Counted from the stretch's first letter, positions 10,625 through 21,855 are shown. The stretch: DNA of 64,000 bases from Blastomussa wellsi (GCA_947652115.1 OX393568.1:13240242-13304241); one strand, 5' to 3'. Program-made: numbers and translations. The notes: generated by a model from the letters alone, not told the origin.

Positions 10625-11900
10625 AAACTACCTGTGAAATGAAAAAAACAAGCTATTGAAAAATAAGTTTATTTGGAAGGCCTTTAAAAATCAAGAAGAA
10701 TGGTGTTTTCCTTTTTGTAACACCTCTTGTTCCAGAAATATTCAAATAGCGATATTCTCTATTTTGAATTTTGTCCCTCATACTGTAACATCTTATAAGG
10801 GTGTCAATGGGGTATAGCTCTAGTCAGTAAACATACATGTGTATATATCTCAGGTAGAAATTAGCCATTTAGTCAGTAAACTGTTAGAAAAAATGGGCTT
10901 AGTCAGTAAACAGCAAAAATTAGTCAGTTAAATTGTATGATTTATGACTTGTGAGCAATAGACAGTCTCCTTGTCCCTGTTTTTCCTTTGTCTGTCGATC
11001 GTGAAGCTAAAATGAGATGTACACGCTTGCAAAAAAGTGGTGAATTGGTATCTATAGACACAGGCAGAGCTCAGGAATGTTATGCCACTAACTATGACGT
11101 AATAATGGTCATGCAAGTCATGCGATCTCCAACAGGACACAGTGCAAAATGACGGTACAAAGACCTTTCCTCATCCCCAAACATCGCTCCTTGGTAGTAT
11201 GGGGTATGCTTTACATTTTGGGATTGATTTTGCACGGTTCGCGTGATGTCGTGGGATTGATACGATGGAAGGCGGACGTGTAGTGCAAGCTAACCATCCA
11301 CTCCTGCGCTCCCTGATTTCCCGCCTTCACAGACAAGCGCCTGGGGATGAGGCAGCTCTCTAGAAGTGTTAGACATCTGAGACGCTTTCCAAGTAAACTG
11401 AAATTCATATTTAAACCTAAAAATTGTTTTTACTTGTCCTAGATTATTTCCACACTAAGCCGGATGAATTTGAAAACGGCATTTTCGCCTCAACCGCAGA
11501 TAAAATCTTTCTTGTCCACACTATAGTATACCGTTTTCAAATTGCTTCAAGTGAAAATGAAGCCAAGCGAATCATAGTCGTCGAACGCACTCCTAATCTT
11601 TGATTACCCCTAGTTTATTTTATAAACACGTTTTTGACAATTTTCCGAAGATTTCCGAAAATTACCTAAGATTACTGAAAATTTCCGAGGCTTTCAACTG
11701 TACACAGATTGACCCTATATTTATTAAAATATTCAAGCCGGTGTTTTCAGAAATCGAATAGAACGATTTTGCTAAGATTTTCACAAAATGTAATTGGATG
11801 TTATTCAATTTATTTCAGACCAAAGTCATCTGACCTGATGAGGCCCGGTGAACAAACGTTTTAATAGCATTTCAGGAACTAATACGATTTTGTTGTATTT
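10625..11900. other. Intergenic DNA with minor local repeats
   Basis: The motif tagtcagtaaac recurs about four times at 10,820-10,930, and tttccgaa-type motifs cluster at 11,640-11,700. No gene is supportable. Confidence 0.5.
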
Positions 11901-11906
11901 TAACAC

Positions 11907-12050
11907 TGTAATGTATTGCGTGACATCACGTGACTTGTGTAAGTTGAGTTGCGCATTATGGACTGATTAAAAGTTGAGTTGAGCACATGGCCGCCTTCGC
12001 AGTGCTGTTGGTCTGCGCGCTCCTTCTGTGTGGGTCCTCAATACACTTCA
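11907..12050 (+). repeat. 5' LTR of Gypsy-2
   Basis: It starts TGTAATG and ends CTTCA, and is 144 bp long. It contains an ATG at 11987 that opens the frame running into gag. Confidence 0.93.
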
Positions 12051-13756
12051 TTTGGCGACGAGGATCTCAAATGGCGACGTTATTCGGTAGAGTAGATGCC
12101 TTCGATGAGAATAGTGAAACATGGGAACATTACACGGAACGTTTAGGACATTATTTTGATGCAAATGGTATTGGTGATACGACGGGCGATGACAAAGCGA
12201 AACGGCGGGCGATTCTTTTGAGTGTATGTGGAAGCAAAGTTTACAAGCTGATGTGCGACCTTCTAGCTCCAGCCAAACCTAAAGAGAAGTCGTACCAGGA
12301 GTTGGTGAAGCTTATTCAGGATCATTTAGCTCCGAAACCGTCGGAAATTGTACAGCGGTTTAAGTTCAACAACCGTTTTCGCAACGAAGGAGAATCAGTG
12401 GCAGAGTTTGTTGCATCGCTCAGGAATTTGGCTGAACATTGTGAGTACAGAGATACCCTTGATACTATGCTTAGGGACAGGCTTGTGTGCGGAATTCGGG
12501 ATGAGAAAATACAGCGGCGTCTGCTGGTAGAGAAGGAATTGACATTTCAGAAGGCCTATGAGATTGCAACCTCGATGGAAATTACATCGAAAAACATGGC
12601 GGTGCTTCAGGAATCGAAGGAGACGGTGGCAGTCCACAAGGTAACGTTCCAAGCGGATGGAACAATGGATGGAAAGAAACGGGTGGACGGACGAAGCATG
12701 CAGTCCAAACCTTCTTGTTTTAGATGTGGAGGGTATCATAGTGCACAAACTTGCAGGTTTAAGGAACTGAACTGTTTCTATTGCAAGCAAAAAGGCCACA
12801 TCGCCGATAGATGTCCAAACCGCACCAGAAGCCAGTCGAGAGGTGAGAGGCAAGGTTCTCAACCAAACAGAAGTAATCAAAGGGGTTATCCAGGTCTGCA
12901 GAGGTCAGGTAACTTAAACCAGTTAGAAGATGTTGGTGATGTTTATGAGGAAGAGGCTCGGGGAGATGTGTATGATCAGTTGTTTTGTGTGAATTCAAGT
13001 AAAGGAAAAAACCCCTACAAAGTGACAGTGCTAATTAATGGAGTGAATGTTAGCATGGAAATTGATACTGGAGCCTCAACGACTGTTGTCAATGAGAAAA
13101 CTTTTCACACTCTGTCGCATTCGGGTAAAGTGTTGAAATTGAATCCTGTGAATACCGTTCTGCGTACCTATACAGGGGAGGTCATTCCTGTAGCGGGGGA
13201 ATGTGAGTTAGAAGTAGAATACAACGGGTTTAAAGGCCATTTACCAGCAGTGGTAATCAGTGGAGAGGGTCCGTGTTTGTTGGGTCGAAACTGGCTTCAG
13301 CAAATTTCTTTAAATTGGAGTGAGGTCTTCAATTTAACCACCATGGATAAGGAGTTGAATGAGATTTTGGAAGCGCACTCAACTGTTTTCCAAGAGGGCC
13401 TGGGGAAAGTCGAAGGAGTGCAAGCAAAAATTTACATTGACCCTTCTGAGAAGCCACGATTTTTTAAGGCTAGGCCAGTACCTTACGCCCTGCGTGATAA
13501 AATTGAAACTGAGTTAGATCGACTTGTCAAAGAGGGAACTGTGGAACCAGTTGAATTCTCAGAATGGGCCACGCCCATCGTTCCCATCGTTAAGGAGGAC
13601 GGCACTATTAGAATTTGTGGGGATTACAAGCAAACAATCAATCAGGCAGCAAAGTTAGACAATTACCCCATTCCCAAGATCGAAGATTTGTATGCCACCT
13701 TAGGGGGAGGTACTGAATTTACAAAGCTGGATTTAAGCCAAGCTTACCAACAATAG
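11987..13756 (+). pseudogene. Gypsy-2 gag-protease-RT (N-terminal pol)
   Basis: This 589-codon frame starts in the LTR. The likely gag start is ATG 12071 (MATLFGRVDAFDEN). Visible parts are a gag helical domain (residues ~30-220), two CCHC-type knuckles (CFRCGGYHSAQTC and CFYCKQKGHIADRC, ~245-280), a retropepsin with the active motif EIDTGAS (~357), and the start of RT (FSEWATPIVPIVKEDGTIRI ... FTKLDLSQAY). The frame is closed by TAG after SQAYQQ. Downstream bases continue RT in the same frame, so this is a single nonsense change, not a natural end. LTR-encoded residues 1-21 are strongly hydrophobic and resemble a signal peptide. Confidence 0.9.
12053..12065 (+). promoter_or_regulatory. Primer binding site, tRNA-Ser(GCT)-type
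   Basis: TGGCGACGAGGAT lies 2 bp after the 5' LTR. It is complementary to the 3' end of animal tRNA-Ser(GCT) (…ATCCTCGTCGCCA, recalled from known tRNA sequence). The same 13-mer occurs in the two other gypsy elements of the window. Confidence 0.75.
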
Positions 13757-14650
13757 GAGTTAGACAAAGAGTCCCAAGAATATACCACGATTAACACCCA
13801 CAAGGGACTTTTTAAATACAAGCGGCTCCCTTATGGCATTTCGTCGGTCCCAGGCATTTTCCAGCGCACTATGGAAAGCCTCCTCCAAGGAATTCCGCAA
13901 GTCATCGTTCGGATTGATGACATCCTCGTGACTGGCAAGACAAGACACGACCACTTGAAGCATCTAGAAGAGGTATTGGCCCGATTAGAAAAGGCAGGCA
14001 TTCACCTAAAGCTGAAAAAGTGTGTGTTCCTGCAAGGTGAGGTGATATATTTGGGACATCGCATAAACCGAAACGGAATCCAACCAGTAGAAAGTAAAGT
14101 GAGAGCCATCCACGAGGCCCCAGCACCCACAAATGTGAAGGAGCTCCAAGCGTTCCTGGGTATGTTGAATTATTATGCTTGTTACTTGCAAAACTTGTCC
14201 ACTGTCTTGGCTCCTCTCTATGAACTTCTTGCTAAGGATTGCAAATGGACTTGGGGTCAAAGACAGGTGGATGCCTTTAACCAAGCAAAGAGTATGTTGA
14301 ACTCTTCAGACCTCTTAGTCCATTATGACCCAAGTGAGGAACTTGTACTGTCTTGTGATGCCTCTCCTTATGGACTGGGAGCTGTGCTCTCCCACATCAT
14401 CAATGGGAAAGAAAAACCAATCTCCTATGCCTCAAGGACACTATCGCCTGCCGAGCGCAATTATGCTCAAGTGGATAAGGAAGGAGCTGCAGTGATATTT
14501 GGAATTAAGAAATTTCACCAGTATCTGTACGGACAGAAATTCAAGATTTTTACAGACCACAAGCCACTTTTGGGTCTGTTTAAGGCAGACAAAGCTGTGC
14601 CCCCAATGGCATCACCGAGAATTCAAAGGTGGGCTTTACTTCTAGCATGA
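13757..14650 (+). pseudogene. Gypsy-2 RT/RNase H part
   Basis: It continues in the same frame after the TAG: KESQEYTTINTHKGLFKYKRLPYG, then the polymerase catalytic segment RIDDILVTGK, LFLGMLNYYACY-type connection motifs and an RNase H domain with the acidic motif SCDASPYGLGAVLS and FTDHKPLLGLF. The frame stops at 14648-14650 in WALLLA. The following bases continue the expected sequence in another frame, so about two bases are missing here. Together with the nonsense codon this makes pol non-functional as read. Confidence 0.88.
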
Positions 14651-14762
14651 CTATGAACTGTTCTACCGTGAAGGACCTAAACATGGAAATGCTGATGGTC
14701 TTAGTCGTTTACCTCTGTCAGATACAGTAGTAGAGGTCCCCATACCTGGTGAAACCATTCTG

Positions 14763-16133
14763 TTGATGGAGCGGTTGGAGGCACTGCCCGTGTGTGCAGA
14801 TGACATTGCAGATTGGACAGCCTCAGATCCAGTGCTACAGCAGGTCTTCAGAAGAGTTCAGCAAGGCTGGGGTGACAAATGTCCTGACTCAACACTGCAG
14901 CCTTTCTACACGAGAAGAGATGAACTAAGCACACACAATGGATGTATTCTGTGGGGGAATCGTGTGGTTGTACCAGCTCAGGGGCAGCAACAGCTTTTAG
15001 AAGATCTACACACGGCACATCCAGGGATCGTGAGAATGAAAAACCTGGCACGCAGCTACCTTTGGTGGTCTGGTTTTGATACAGACATTGAAAGCAAGGT
15101 TAAATCCTGTGAGGTCTGCCAGCTCCAAAGTGCAGCACCTGCAGCAGCCCCTCTTCATCCTTGGGAGTGGCCAGAAAAGCCCTGGTCTCGCATACATATC
15201 GACCATGCTGGACCATTTATGGGACAGTTATTTCTGATTGTAATCGATGCCTATAGCAAGTGGATTGAAGTTTATCCAACATCCAGTACCAGTGCAACAG
15301 CTACTATTGAGAAACTTCGTCAAGCTTTCGCTGCTCATGGGTTACCTGAAATGGTCGTCTCAGATAATGGATCAGGATTTGCTAGTGAAGAATTTGCTGA
15401 TTTTATGGCCAGGAATGGAATTTTACATGTGAAAACCGCCCCTAGACACCCTTCGTCTAATGGTTTGGTGGAGAGGTCTGTTCGTATTTTTAAGGAAGGA
15501 ATGAAGAAGTTGAAAGGATCAGAAGGAACAATGCAAACCCGACTTAGCAGATTCTTGTTGGCCTACCGGTCAACACCTCAAACAACAACAGGAGTTACAC
15601 CGGCAGAGTTGCTGCTCAACCGCCGCCTACGTACACGATTGGATCTAATTCGGCCAGAGCTTAGGCCACGTGTGGAAACTAAGCAATTGGCACAGAAGGA
15701 ACACCATGACAACACAAAAAGAGAGCGACAATTTGTAGAGGGAGATAGAGTTCTGGTGAAGAATTTTAGTCCAGGGCCTAAGTGGAAGAAGGCACAAGTT
15801 GAAAGTAGAACTGGCCCACTGTCATATACAGTCAAGTGTGAAGATGGAGTGGTAGCTCGTAGGCATGTGGACCACCTCCTCAAAAGACATGGTGTACCCA
15901 CAATAGTGATCGAGGATGACGACTTACTGGATGAACCATTGCAGGCTGAGCAAATCCAGGTACCACACGCAGTGGTGGAAGAACCAGGGAGACTTGCCGT
16001 GGAGGATGTAAAAGAGGAGTCAAACACAGGATTGCAGACTGAGCACCCGACACCTCCCCCATTGTTGCCAAGGCGATCTCAGCGCACAAGGAGAGCCCCA
16101 GAACATTTAAAGGACTTTGTGACTGAACATTGA
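14763..16133 (+). CDS. Gypsy-2 integrase-containing C-terminal pol
   Basis: This 456-codon frame holds an H2C2 zinc-binding domain (HTAHPGIVRM ... CEVCQ, residues ~80-125) and an rve core with the DDE triad visible as IDHAGPF, SDNGSGF and SNGLVERSVRIFKEG. It ends with a C-terminal region carrying GDRVLVKNFSPGPKW and a proline/arginine-rich tail. The integrase joins the cDNA ends to host DNA. The frame is intact, but it is really the end of one pol polyprotein whose upstream parts are broken. The readable frame actually begins a little before the ATG, near 14,655. Confidence 0.88.
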   Translation: MMERLEALPVCADDIADWTASDPVLQQVFRRVQQGWGDKCPDSTLQPFYTRRDELSTHNGCILWGNRVVVPAQGQQQLLEDLHTAHPGIVRMKNLARSYLWWSGFDTDIESKVKSCEVCQLQSAAPAAAPLHPWEWPEKPWSRIHIDHAGPFMGQLFLIVIDAYSKWIEVYPTSSTSATATIEKLRQAFAAHGLPEMVVSDNGSGFASEEFADFMARNGILHVKTAPRHPSSNGLVERSVRIFKEGMKKLKGSEGTMQTRLSRFLLAYRSTPQTTTGVTPAELLLNRRLRTRLDLIRPELRPRVETKQLAQKEHHDNTKRERQFVEGDRVLVKNFSPGPKWKKAQVESRTGPLSYTVKCEDGVVARRHVDHLLKRHGVPTIVIEDDDLLDEPLQAEQIQVPHAVVEEPGRLAVEDVKEESNTGLQTEHPTPPPLLPRRSQRTRRAPEHLKDFVTEH

Positions 16134-16212
16134 TTTCATTTCATTTTATAGAATATTCTCATAGTGTTTTAAGTACAGATGTTTCAGTTGATTTCCGGAG
16201 AACGGTGTTTGT

Positions 16213-16229
16213 TACTAGGGGGGAAAAGA
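16213..16229 (+). promoter_or_regulatory. Polypurine tract of Gypsy-2
   Basis: ACTAGGGGGGAAAAGA directly precedes the 3' LTR, the expected position for the plus-strand primer. Confidence 0.8.
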
Positions 16230-16373
16230 TGTAATGTATTGCGTGACATCACGTGACTTGTGTAAGTTGAGTTGCGCATTATGGACTGATTAAAAGTTGA
16301 GTTGAGCACATGGCCGCCTTCGCAGTGCTGTTGGTCTGCGCGCTCCTTCTGTGTGGGTCCTCAATACACTTCA
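16230..16373 (+). repeat. 3' LTR of Gypsy-2
   Basis: 144 bp, identical by eye to the 5' LTR. It is followed by the TSD aacac. Confidence 0.93.
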
Positions 16374-16378
16374 AACAC

Positions 16379-17660
16379 CTTAAAACTTCGCCATTAATTT
16401 TCTCGAAATCGCTCTTATTAAAATTCTTCAAATTTGGCAGACCTCAAGAATAGTATGTCAGGTCAAAGATCCAGGAAGGATTTTCCAAAATTATCTACTG
16501 GTGACAAGTTATTCGGTCTCGAGTAAAGTGGGGCATGACGTCACTACGTTGCTATGGTAACTTCGATCACGATAAAACGTATTTCATCTGAAACTTTGAT
16601 CTTTCTCTAAAGCACCTGGAGCAATCGATTTTTTGTCAGATATTCTTTGGCGGTACACTAGCTGCTCAAAGTTGAAAGGTATCGTCACTCAAAAATCCGA
16701 TCGAACCACCTTAAGGTAACTGAACACAGTTTTTCTGGGTGGTCAGTGGTATTACCCAACATGGCGTGGCTTTTAATCATGAAAGCAAACTTGATGACCA
16801 AGTCGGCAGCAAATATATCTCAAAGGAGTCTCACCAGCTAGTAAAATGTCATTTACAGTTTTGCATATTGCTAAGAGGGGTAAATTACGGCCGGCGCATG
16901 CGAAGTGTGTTCAAAAATTGTGAGCGGATCGTTATGTAAACAAATGGAATTGTCTCGAAATCCACTCATTAGAAATTGATGATTTTTGGCATGCTTTCAG
17001 ACAAGATTATGATTCACACACCTAAAGCATAAAAATGAAAATCTGACAGAGGAAATCAGCAATACCCTTGGAATTGAATAGCACATAATTTTTGTAAATA
17101 AATAGAAAGCTGTCTGTCTGAATCGCGTAAAATTCCTGCCATAGAGATAGCACAGTCCTATTATCATATGGACAATTTTAAGCCAAAATCTAATGAGTGG
17201 ATTTTCCGGAAAATGGAATAAACTAGATTTCTAAGGCCGCATTTGATCTCTTCCGTTGCCATGGAAACGGGTCACTTTAATAAAAAACTTCAGAAATAGA
17301 CTGCAGTGGTATTGTATTATACGTATGCCAAATATGGGCTCATCAGCTGTTAGCATTTGACTGTGAGATCACGATGAAGTATAGGTACTTATAGGTACTC
17401 TAATCTTCCAATACCGTGTTCAGGTTTATAAGTTAATCAGTTAATATTTTGTCGTTTATACGGTTACGATAGCAAAAAAAAAACATCTTTGTATGCTAAA
17501 CTGTTAACCCCATTTACACCCTCCTTATGATGTCATCAGTACCTAATTTACATAATAAAAAAACTTGAAAAAGAAATCGCCATTCTTCTTCACTTTTAAA
17601 GGCCTGTGAGATAAGGTTCCAAAGCTTGTCTTTTCATTTCATAGGCACTTTAACAATCAT
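16379..17660. other. Intergenic DNA, nothing recognised
   Basis: AT-rich DNA with only short unrelated ORFs. Some stretches (e.g. 16,860-16,930, 17,150-17,280) look like old repeats, but I cannot assign them. Confidence 0.45.
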
Positions 17661-17668
17661 TTCACAAG

Positions 17669-17752
17669 CGCACGTTGGATATGACATGATAGATAGCCAA
17701 GATTGTGGTGCGTAGCGCCGAGTTGGCTATAACAATCTCATATCCAACAAGC
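17669..17752. repeat. Imperfect inverted repeat
   Basis: Arms around 17669-17703 and 17716-17752 share gttggatatga and tagccaa blocks in opposite orientation. Probably an old fold-back fragment. Confidence 0.5.
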
Positions 17753-17859
17753 GCAAGTGTAATAATTGATATATTAAAAACACCCAAAAGAATTGCAATA
17801 TTTGAGCTTCCCTGCTGTTTTCGCTGATGTGTACGGGCGACCCTGAAAGCTGGAATGAT

Positions 17860-18760
17860 GGAACGGAGGAACGGCGGAACGGCGGAATGACGGAATTATG
17901 GAACGGCGGAAAATGCCCCAAATCCTAAAAGATGGAACCGCGGAACCGCGGAACGACGGAAATCCCCCAAAATCCTAAAAGACGGAATGACGGAAAATCC
18001 CTCGAAATCCTAAAAGACGAAATGACGGAAATTGCCCCGAAATCCTAAAAGATGGAATGACGGAAAATCCCCCGAAATCCTAAAAGACAGAATGACGGAA
18101 AATCACCCGAAATCCTAAAAGATGGAATGACGGAAAATCACCCGAAATGCTAAAAGACGGAATGACGGAAAATCCCTCGAAATCCTAAAAGATGGAATGA
18201 TGGAAAATCACCCGAAATCCTAAAAGATGGAATGACGGAAAATCACCCGAAAACTCCCGAAATCCTAAAAGATGGAATGACGGAAAATCACCCGAAATCC
18301 TAAAAGACGGAATGACGGAAAATCCGTCGAAATCCTAAAAGATGGAATGATGGAAAATCACCGGAAATCCTAAAAGACGGAATGATGGAAAATCACCCGA
18401 AATCCTAAAAGACGGAATGACGGAAAATCACCCGAAATCCTAAAAGACGGAATGACGGAAAATCACCCGAAATCCTAAAAGACGGAATGACGGAAAATCA
18501 CCCGAAATCCTAAAAGACGGAATGACGGAAAATCACCCGAAATCCTAAAAGACGGAATGACGGAAAATCCCTCGAAATCCTAAAAGATGGAATGATGGAA
18601 AATCACCGGAAATCCTAAAAGACGGAATGATGGAAAATCACCCGAAATCCTAAAAGATGGAATGATGGAAAATCCCTCGAAATCCTAAAAGATGGAATGA
18701 TGGAAAATCACCGGAAATCCTAAAAGACGGAATGATGGAAAATCCCACAATATCCCAGAA
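17860..18760 (+). repeat. 35-bp minisatellite, left arm (about 25 units)
   Basis: The unit is gacggaatgacggaaaatca plus cccgaaatcctaaaa. The first units (to about 17,960) are irregular, and the following ones differ by few bases, with alternating 'gacgg/gatgg' and 'tcaccc/tccctc' variants. Confidence 0.92.
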
Positions 18761-18774
18761 GAGGGAACTGTAAA

Positions 18775-20125
18775 TACTGTAAAACAAAGCCGCTCTAAAA
18801 GGCTAATGCCAAGAGCCGTAGGTTCCCCAAAAAGGGTTAAATGATAATTTTTAAAAACAAAGTAAGTGACATTAAGCTCACCTATCCCCTTTTTTCGTTT
18901 TTTTTTCCGCCTGAATACAAGTTCCGCGGAAATTAATTATCTTTACTTGTTATGTATAATATGTTGCAATGTATAATATGTTACATGTTGCTAGAGTTAA
19001 TGTAACTTGAAAGGACTGGAGTTATTTCTCATTTATTGCCACAACGCTGAATCGACCAAAATAGCATACTTAATTGACTCTATAAAATTTGTGCACATCT
19101 GCATGCTTTTCACCTGAAGTTTGACTGCATAATCTGCATGAAACGGCAGTAATTATTCGAAAGTATAAATGAACTAAAATTAATATCAACGGCAACTAAC
19201 ATTAACGGGAACTGTCAATATCGACCATGTTAACGCAGGTTTCGTCGCCTGACCCTAAAATCAATGAATAAATGTTTGTGAAAATATGCTACAGCTGCTT
19301 ACTTTAAAGTGAAAGTAATGTCGAGTTAAAATTAACTGGAAATGATCTAAACAATAGCAAACATTATCGGGAACTTTCAATATGAACCATGCTCACAAAG
19401 GTTGACGTTTTGTCGCCAAACATTAACAATAAATGACTTTCAGTGAAAAAGAATGCAAAAGTTGCTTACCTTAAAAAGACCACTAATGCATTACTAATAA
19501 GATCACTTTTTAACCACTTTAAATCAAACTGAGCTAAGTTTGGGCAGTAAAAGTAATTATGGCCCCGTGGCCACGATGCACGCAATGAACAGGCTATCGT
19601 ATAGCTCTTTATAAACCGAACTCGCTACGTAAATGCTGAAGATGGACATGATCCATCACCTCCTTCGGCTTCCGTTACTTCTACCGACGGATAGTACTTT
19701 TTGCCTTGGGCGTTGCGAATGCAGGACAACTTTGGGTGATAATGGACTGGCTCCGGCCATCCTTAACTCCCCATCACGATTAGGGATTGGCCTGAGTTTC
19801 AGTCGAGCAAGAACAAAGTCCCAAGGTGGTGGAGGACCTACTAAGGAAAATACTTGCTTTTTGAACAATACAGCGATTTCCCGACTTTGTGTCTCTTCGA
19901 ATTTGTGGCCGATCTGTGTTTTTAGGATTTACCTCGCTTTGTCTACACAGCGTGACGGAGTGATGGCGTGAGATACACAACCTTTCACATGGAAATTGTC
20001 GATTTTTTCACTTTATATGCAAAAGCTAAACAAGAATTGGTAATAGAAATCTAAAGGATAACAAATTCGGGGGTTTCACAAACCCGTGCCTTTTTTCACT
20101 TTCCCTAACTCCTCTTCTAATCCCT
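18775..20125. other. Central loop of the fold-back element
   Basis: About 1.35 kb of AT-rich DNA between the two arrays. The longest ORF (19633-19971, 112 codons) shows no recognisable domain. A captured host fragment is possible but unproven. Confidence 0.5.
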
Positions 20126-20350
20126 TTTTTGGGATTCCATCTTTTAGGATTTCGGGTGATTTTCCGTCATTCCGTCTTTTAGGATTTCGGGTGATTTTCC
20201 GTCATTCCGTCTTTTAGGATTTCGGGTGATTTTCCGTCATTCCGTCTTTTAGGATTTCGGGGGATTTTCTGTCATTCCGTCTTTTAGCATTTCGGGGGAT
20301 TTTCTGCCGTTCCGCGATTCCATCTTTTAGGATTTGGGGTCGTTTTCCGC
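20126..20350 (-). repeat. 35-bp minisatellite, right arm (inverted, about 6 units)
   Basis: The same unit as in the left arm but reverse-complemented (cttttaggatttcgggtgat...). It is much shorter than the left arm, so the arms are unequal. Confidence 0.9.
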
Positions 20351-20413
20351 CGTTCCATGATTCCATGATTCCTCCGTTTGTCATACTGGCTTTTAGGGTC
20401 GCCCGATGTGTAC

Positions 20414-20937
20414 ACCTACGACATTGTGTTTCATGGTATGCGAGCTCATAGTCTTCATATAACATGACCTGCATGTAAACCAATCAGAACTAAGGAATTG
20501 CAATATAATTATTATGGCTAGTTTTTAATATATTTAATTAACCAGACAGCCTAAGGCTTGTATGGTTCATGAATTCACTCTAGATATTTTTGGTAAATCA
20601 TTGTACAGTCGAAACAACTTTGAGATAAACCAGTGGAGACACTGAACAGCAAAGAATACATTATATCACCAACATAACAAACATCTGGCAAGCCTGAGTT
20701 TCTAAGGTTTAATCTCTTACAGAGGTGTTCATATTTTTTCTGCTAGCTGGAAGTGTGACTGTACCTCCATGTATTCTTCGTTGACAAATTTTAATTTGAG
20801 ATTCAGTAGGTCAGACATGTGCAGCAATTAAACTTTGGATATGTGTGTATACTCTAACATGATTTAGTGGTGCATTGTTGGTCTTTTGTATTTACATGTT
20901 CAATAATTAATGAATAAATGAGGATCAATGACTATAC
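20414..20937. other. Non-coding stretch, probably SLC6 3' intron
   Basis: AT-rich with no coding signal. It lies downstream of the last recognised SLC6 exon, whose donor (gtatag on the minus strand) implies a further exon to the left that I could not find. Confidence 0.4.
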
Positions 20938-21105
20938 CTCCTGTAATGTTCCTTGTGTGGTGACGAACTTGAAAATCATGAATCCTGGAATGCACATGAT
21001 AGACAACAGTGCCATGCACCAACCAATCACTTGTCCCCAAACAGGGTAGGAGTAGTCATTGTATTCGAGTGGCGTATATGTCACAAGGCTGAATATAAAT
21101 ATAGC
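20938..21105 (-). CDS. SLC6 transporter exon, TM11-TM12 region
   Basis: This minus-strand exon of 168 bp has a 3' splice site ...tgcag before AIFIFSLVTYTPLEYNDYSY and a donor gtatag after TTQGTLQE. It reads two hydrophobic segments, AIFIFSLVTY and VIGWCMALLSIMCIPGFMIF, separated by PLEYNDYSYPVWGQ, which is characteristic of the last two helices of SLC6 sodium/chloride-dependent transporters (GABA, glycine, taurine, creatine types). The exon is phase 0 on both sides and continues the frame of exon 21755-21855. SLC6 proteins move amino acids or amine transmitters across the plasma membrane. The substrate cannot be deduced from this C-terminal part. Confidence 0.88.
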
Positions 21106-21754
21106 CTGCAATAATAATGAACATTTAGTAGAATTCAGCTTTTATACTTATGTCATCCTGATTGGTTGATCTATTCATATACTATAAACCATTAAAGTTC
21201 AGTTTCTGATTTTGATTGATCCAATGCGATCATTTGAAGCGGAAATGTTCACCTGTGGAGACTATAGTACTCAAGTCATCCATGACATTTTTGGATTGAT
21301 GACTAATTCAAGAGGCCATTTTTTCAATTGGTGCATGGAGGTGGTGAAAAATAAAGACAGTATACCCCACCTATATATACAGGTACTCATTTATAGCAGT
21401 CATCGCAGCCATCCTGCAGGGTCTGCTCCTTAGACGTCATCCCACCCAAGCCTGATCATGATCTGCATTCTCTTTTCATTTCTAAAATTTATTCCATTCC
21501 ATTCCATGCACAGATATTTTTACGATGATCTATGATTGACTACGTAATGTGGCAGGTTATGCAATGGGCCTGTCATAGCATAATTTCAACACTAATTTTA
21601 TGTGCACCTCCATAGCAAAGAGTTATAGTCTGCTCAGAACCACTAAATAAACAAATTTAAAATTTCTACTTCATGCACATTCAAAATAATTGACTTTCTA
21701 TGGTCTTATTTTTAAGTGCATTTAAATTTATTGCTGATATAAATAATTACTGAC
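21106..21754 (-). other. SLC6 intron (649 bp)
   Basis: GT...AG on the minus strand. No internal feature recognised. Confidence 0.75.
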
Positions 21755-21855
21755 CATGCAGAACAGTGGTGTGAGATATTTCCAGCATAGCCTGATCCAA
21801 GGATTGATTCGAAATCCTATCATAGAAGCCATGTTGTCATAAAATCGCTCCCCAC
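21755..21855 (-). CDS. SLC6 transporter exon, before TM11
   Basis: This 101-bp minus-strand exon reads GERFYDNMASMIGFRINPWI then a helix start (LCWKYLTPLFCM), with acceptor ctcag before GTGGGG and donor gtcagt after TGCATG. It completes a glycine codon split with the upstream exon 24382-24484. 'ERFYDN...IG..P' followed by 'W..LTP' is typical of the TM10-TM11 connection of SLC6 transporters. Frame bookkeeping: 103 + 101 = 204 bp, divisible by three. Confidence 0.88.

Larger units (their letters stand above)
11907..16373 (+). mobile_element. Ty3/gypsy element (Gypsy-2), complete with LTRs and TSD
   Basis: A 4,467-bp element with 144-bp LTRs (11907-12050 and 16230-16373) that look identical by eye, flanked by the 5-bp duplication aacac (11902-11906 and 16374-16378). 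The order is gag, protease, RT, RNase H, integrase, as in Ty3/gypsy. The primer site and protein types point to a Mag-like lineage (inference). pol is interrupted by an in-frame TAG at 13754-13756 and a frameshift near 14,648. So it inserted recently but is not autonomous as read. Confidence 0.93.
17835..20404. mobile_element. Fold-back element with tandem-repeat arms and 9-bp TSD
   Basis: The termini GGGCGACCCT...AGGGTCGCCC are inverted, and the 9-bp direct repeat gatgtgtac flanks both ends (17826-17834 and 20405-20413). Each arm begins with degenerate sequence, then becomes a tandem array of a 35-bp unit. The right arm carries the same unit in reverse orientation. The central 1.35 kb has no transposase. 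A 9-bp duplication with long repeat-built inverted arms matches the architecture known for Drosophila FB fold-back elements and MULE relatives. Mobilisation would need a transposase supplied in trans. Confidence 0.85.

Noticed and set aside
17860..18760. Regular 35-bp repeats looking like a CRISPR array
   Set aside because: Units are back-to-back with no unique spacers, no cas genes, a eukaryotic setting and an inverted second array. It is a minisatellite arm of a fold-back element.
19633..19971. 112-codon ORF in the fold-back loop as transposase
   Set aside because: No catalytic motif or domain-like pattern; probably chance.
20214..20483. 89-codon minus-strand ORF near the SLC6 3' end as last SLC6 exon
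   Set aside because: Mostly translation of the 35-bp repeat; the upstream part lacks SLC6 C-terminal character.
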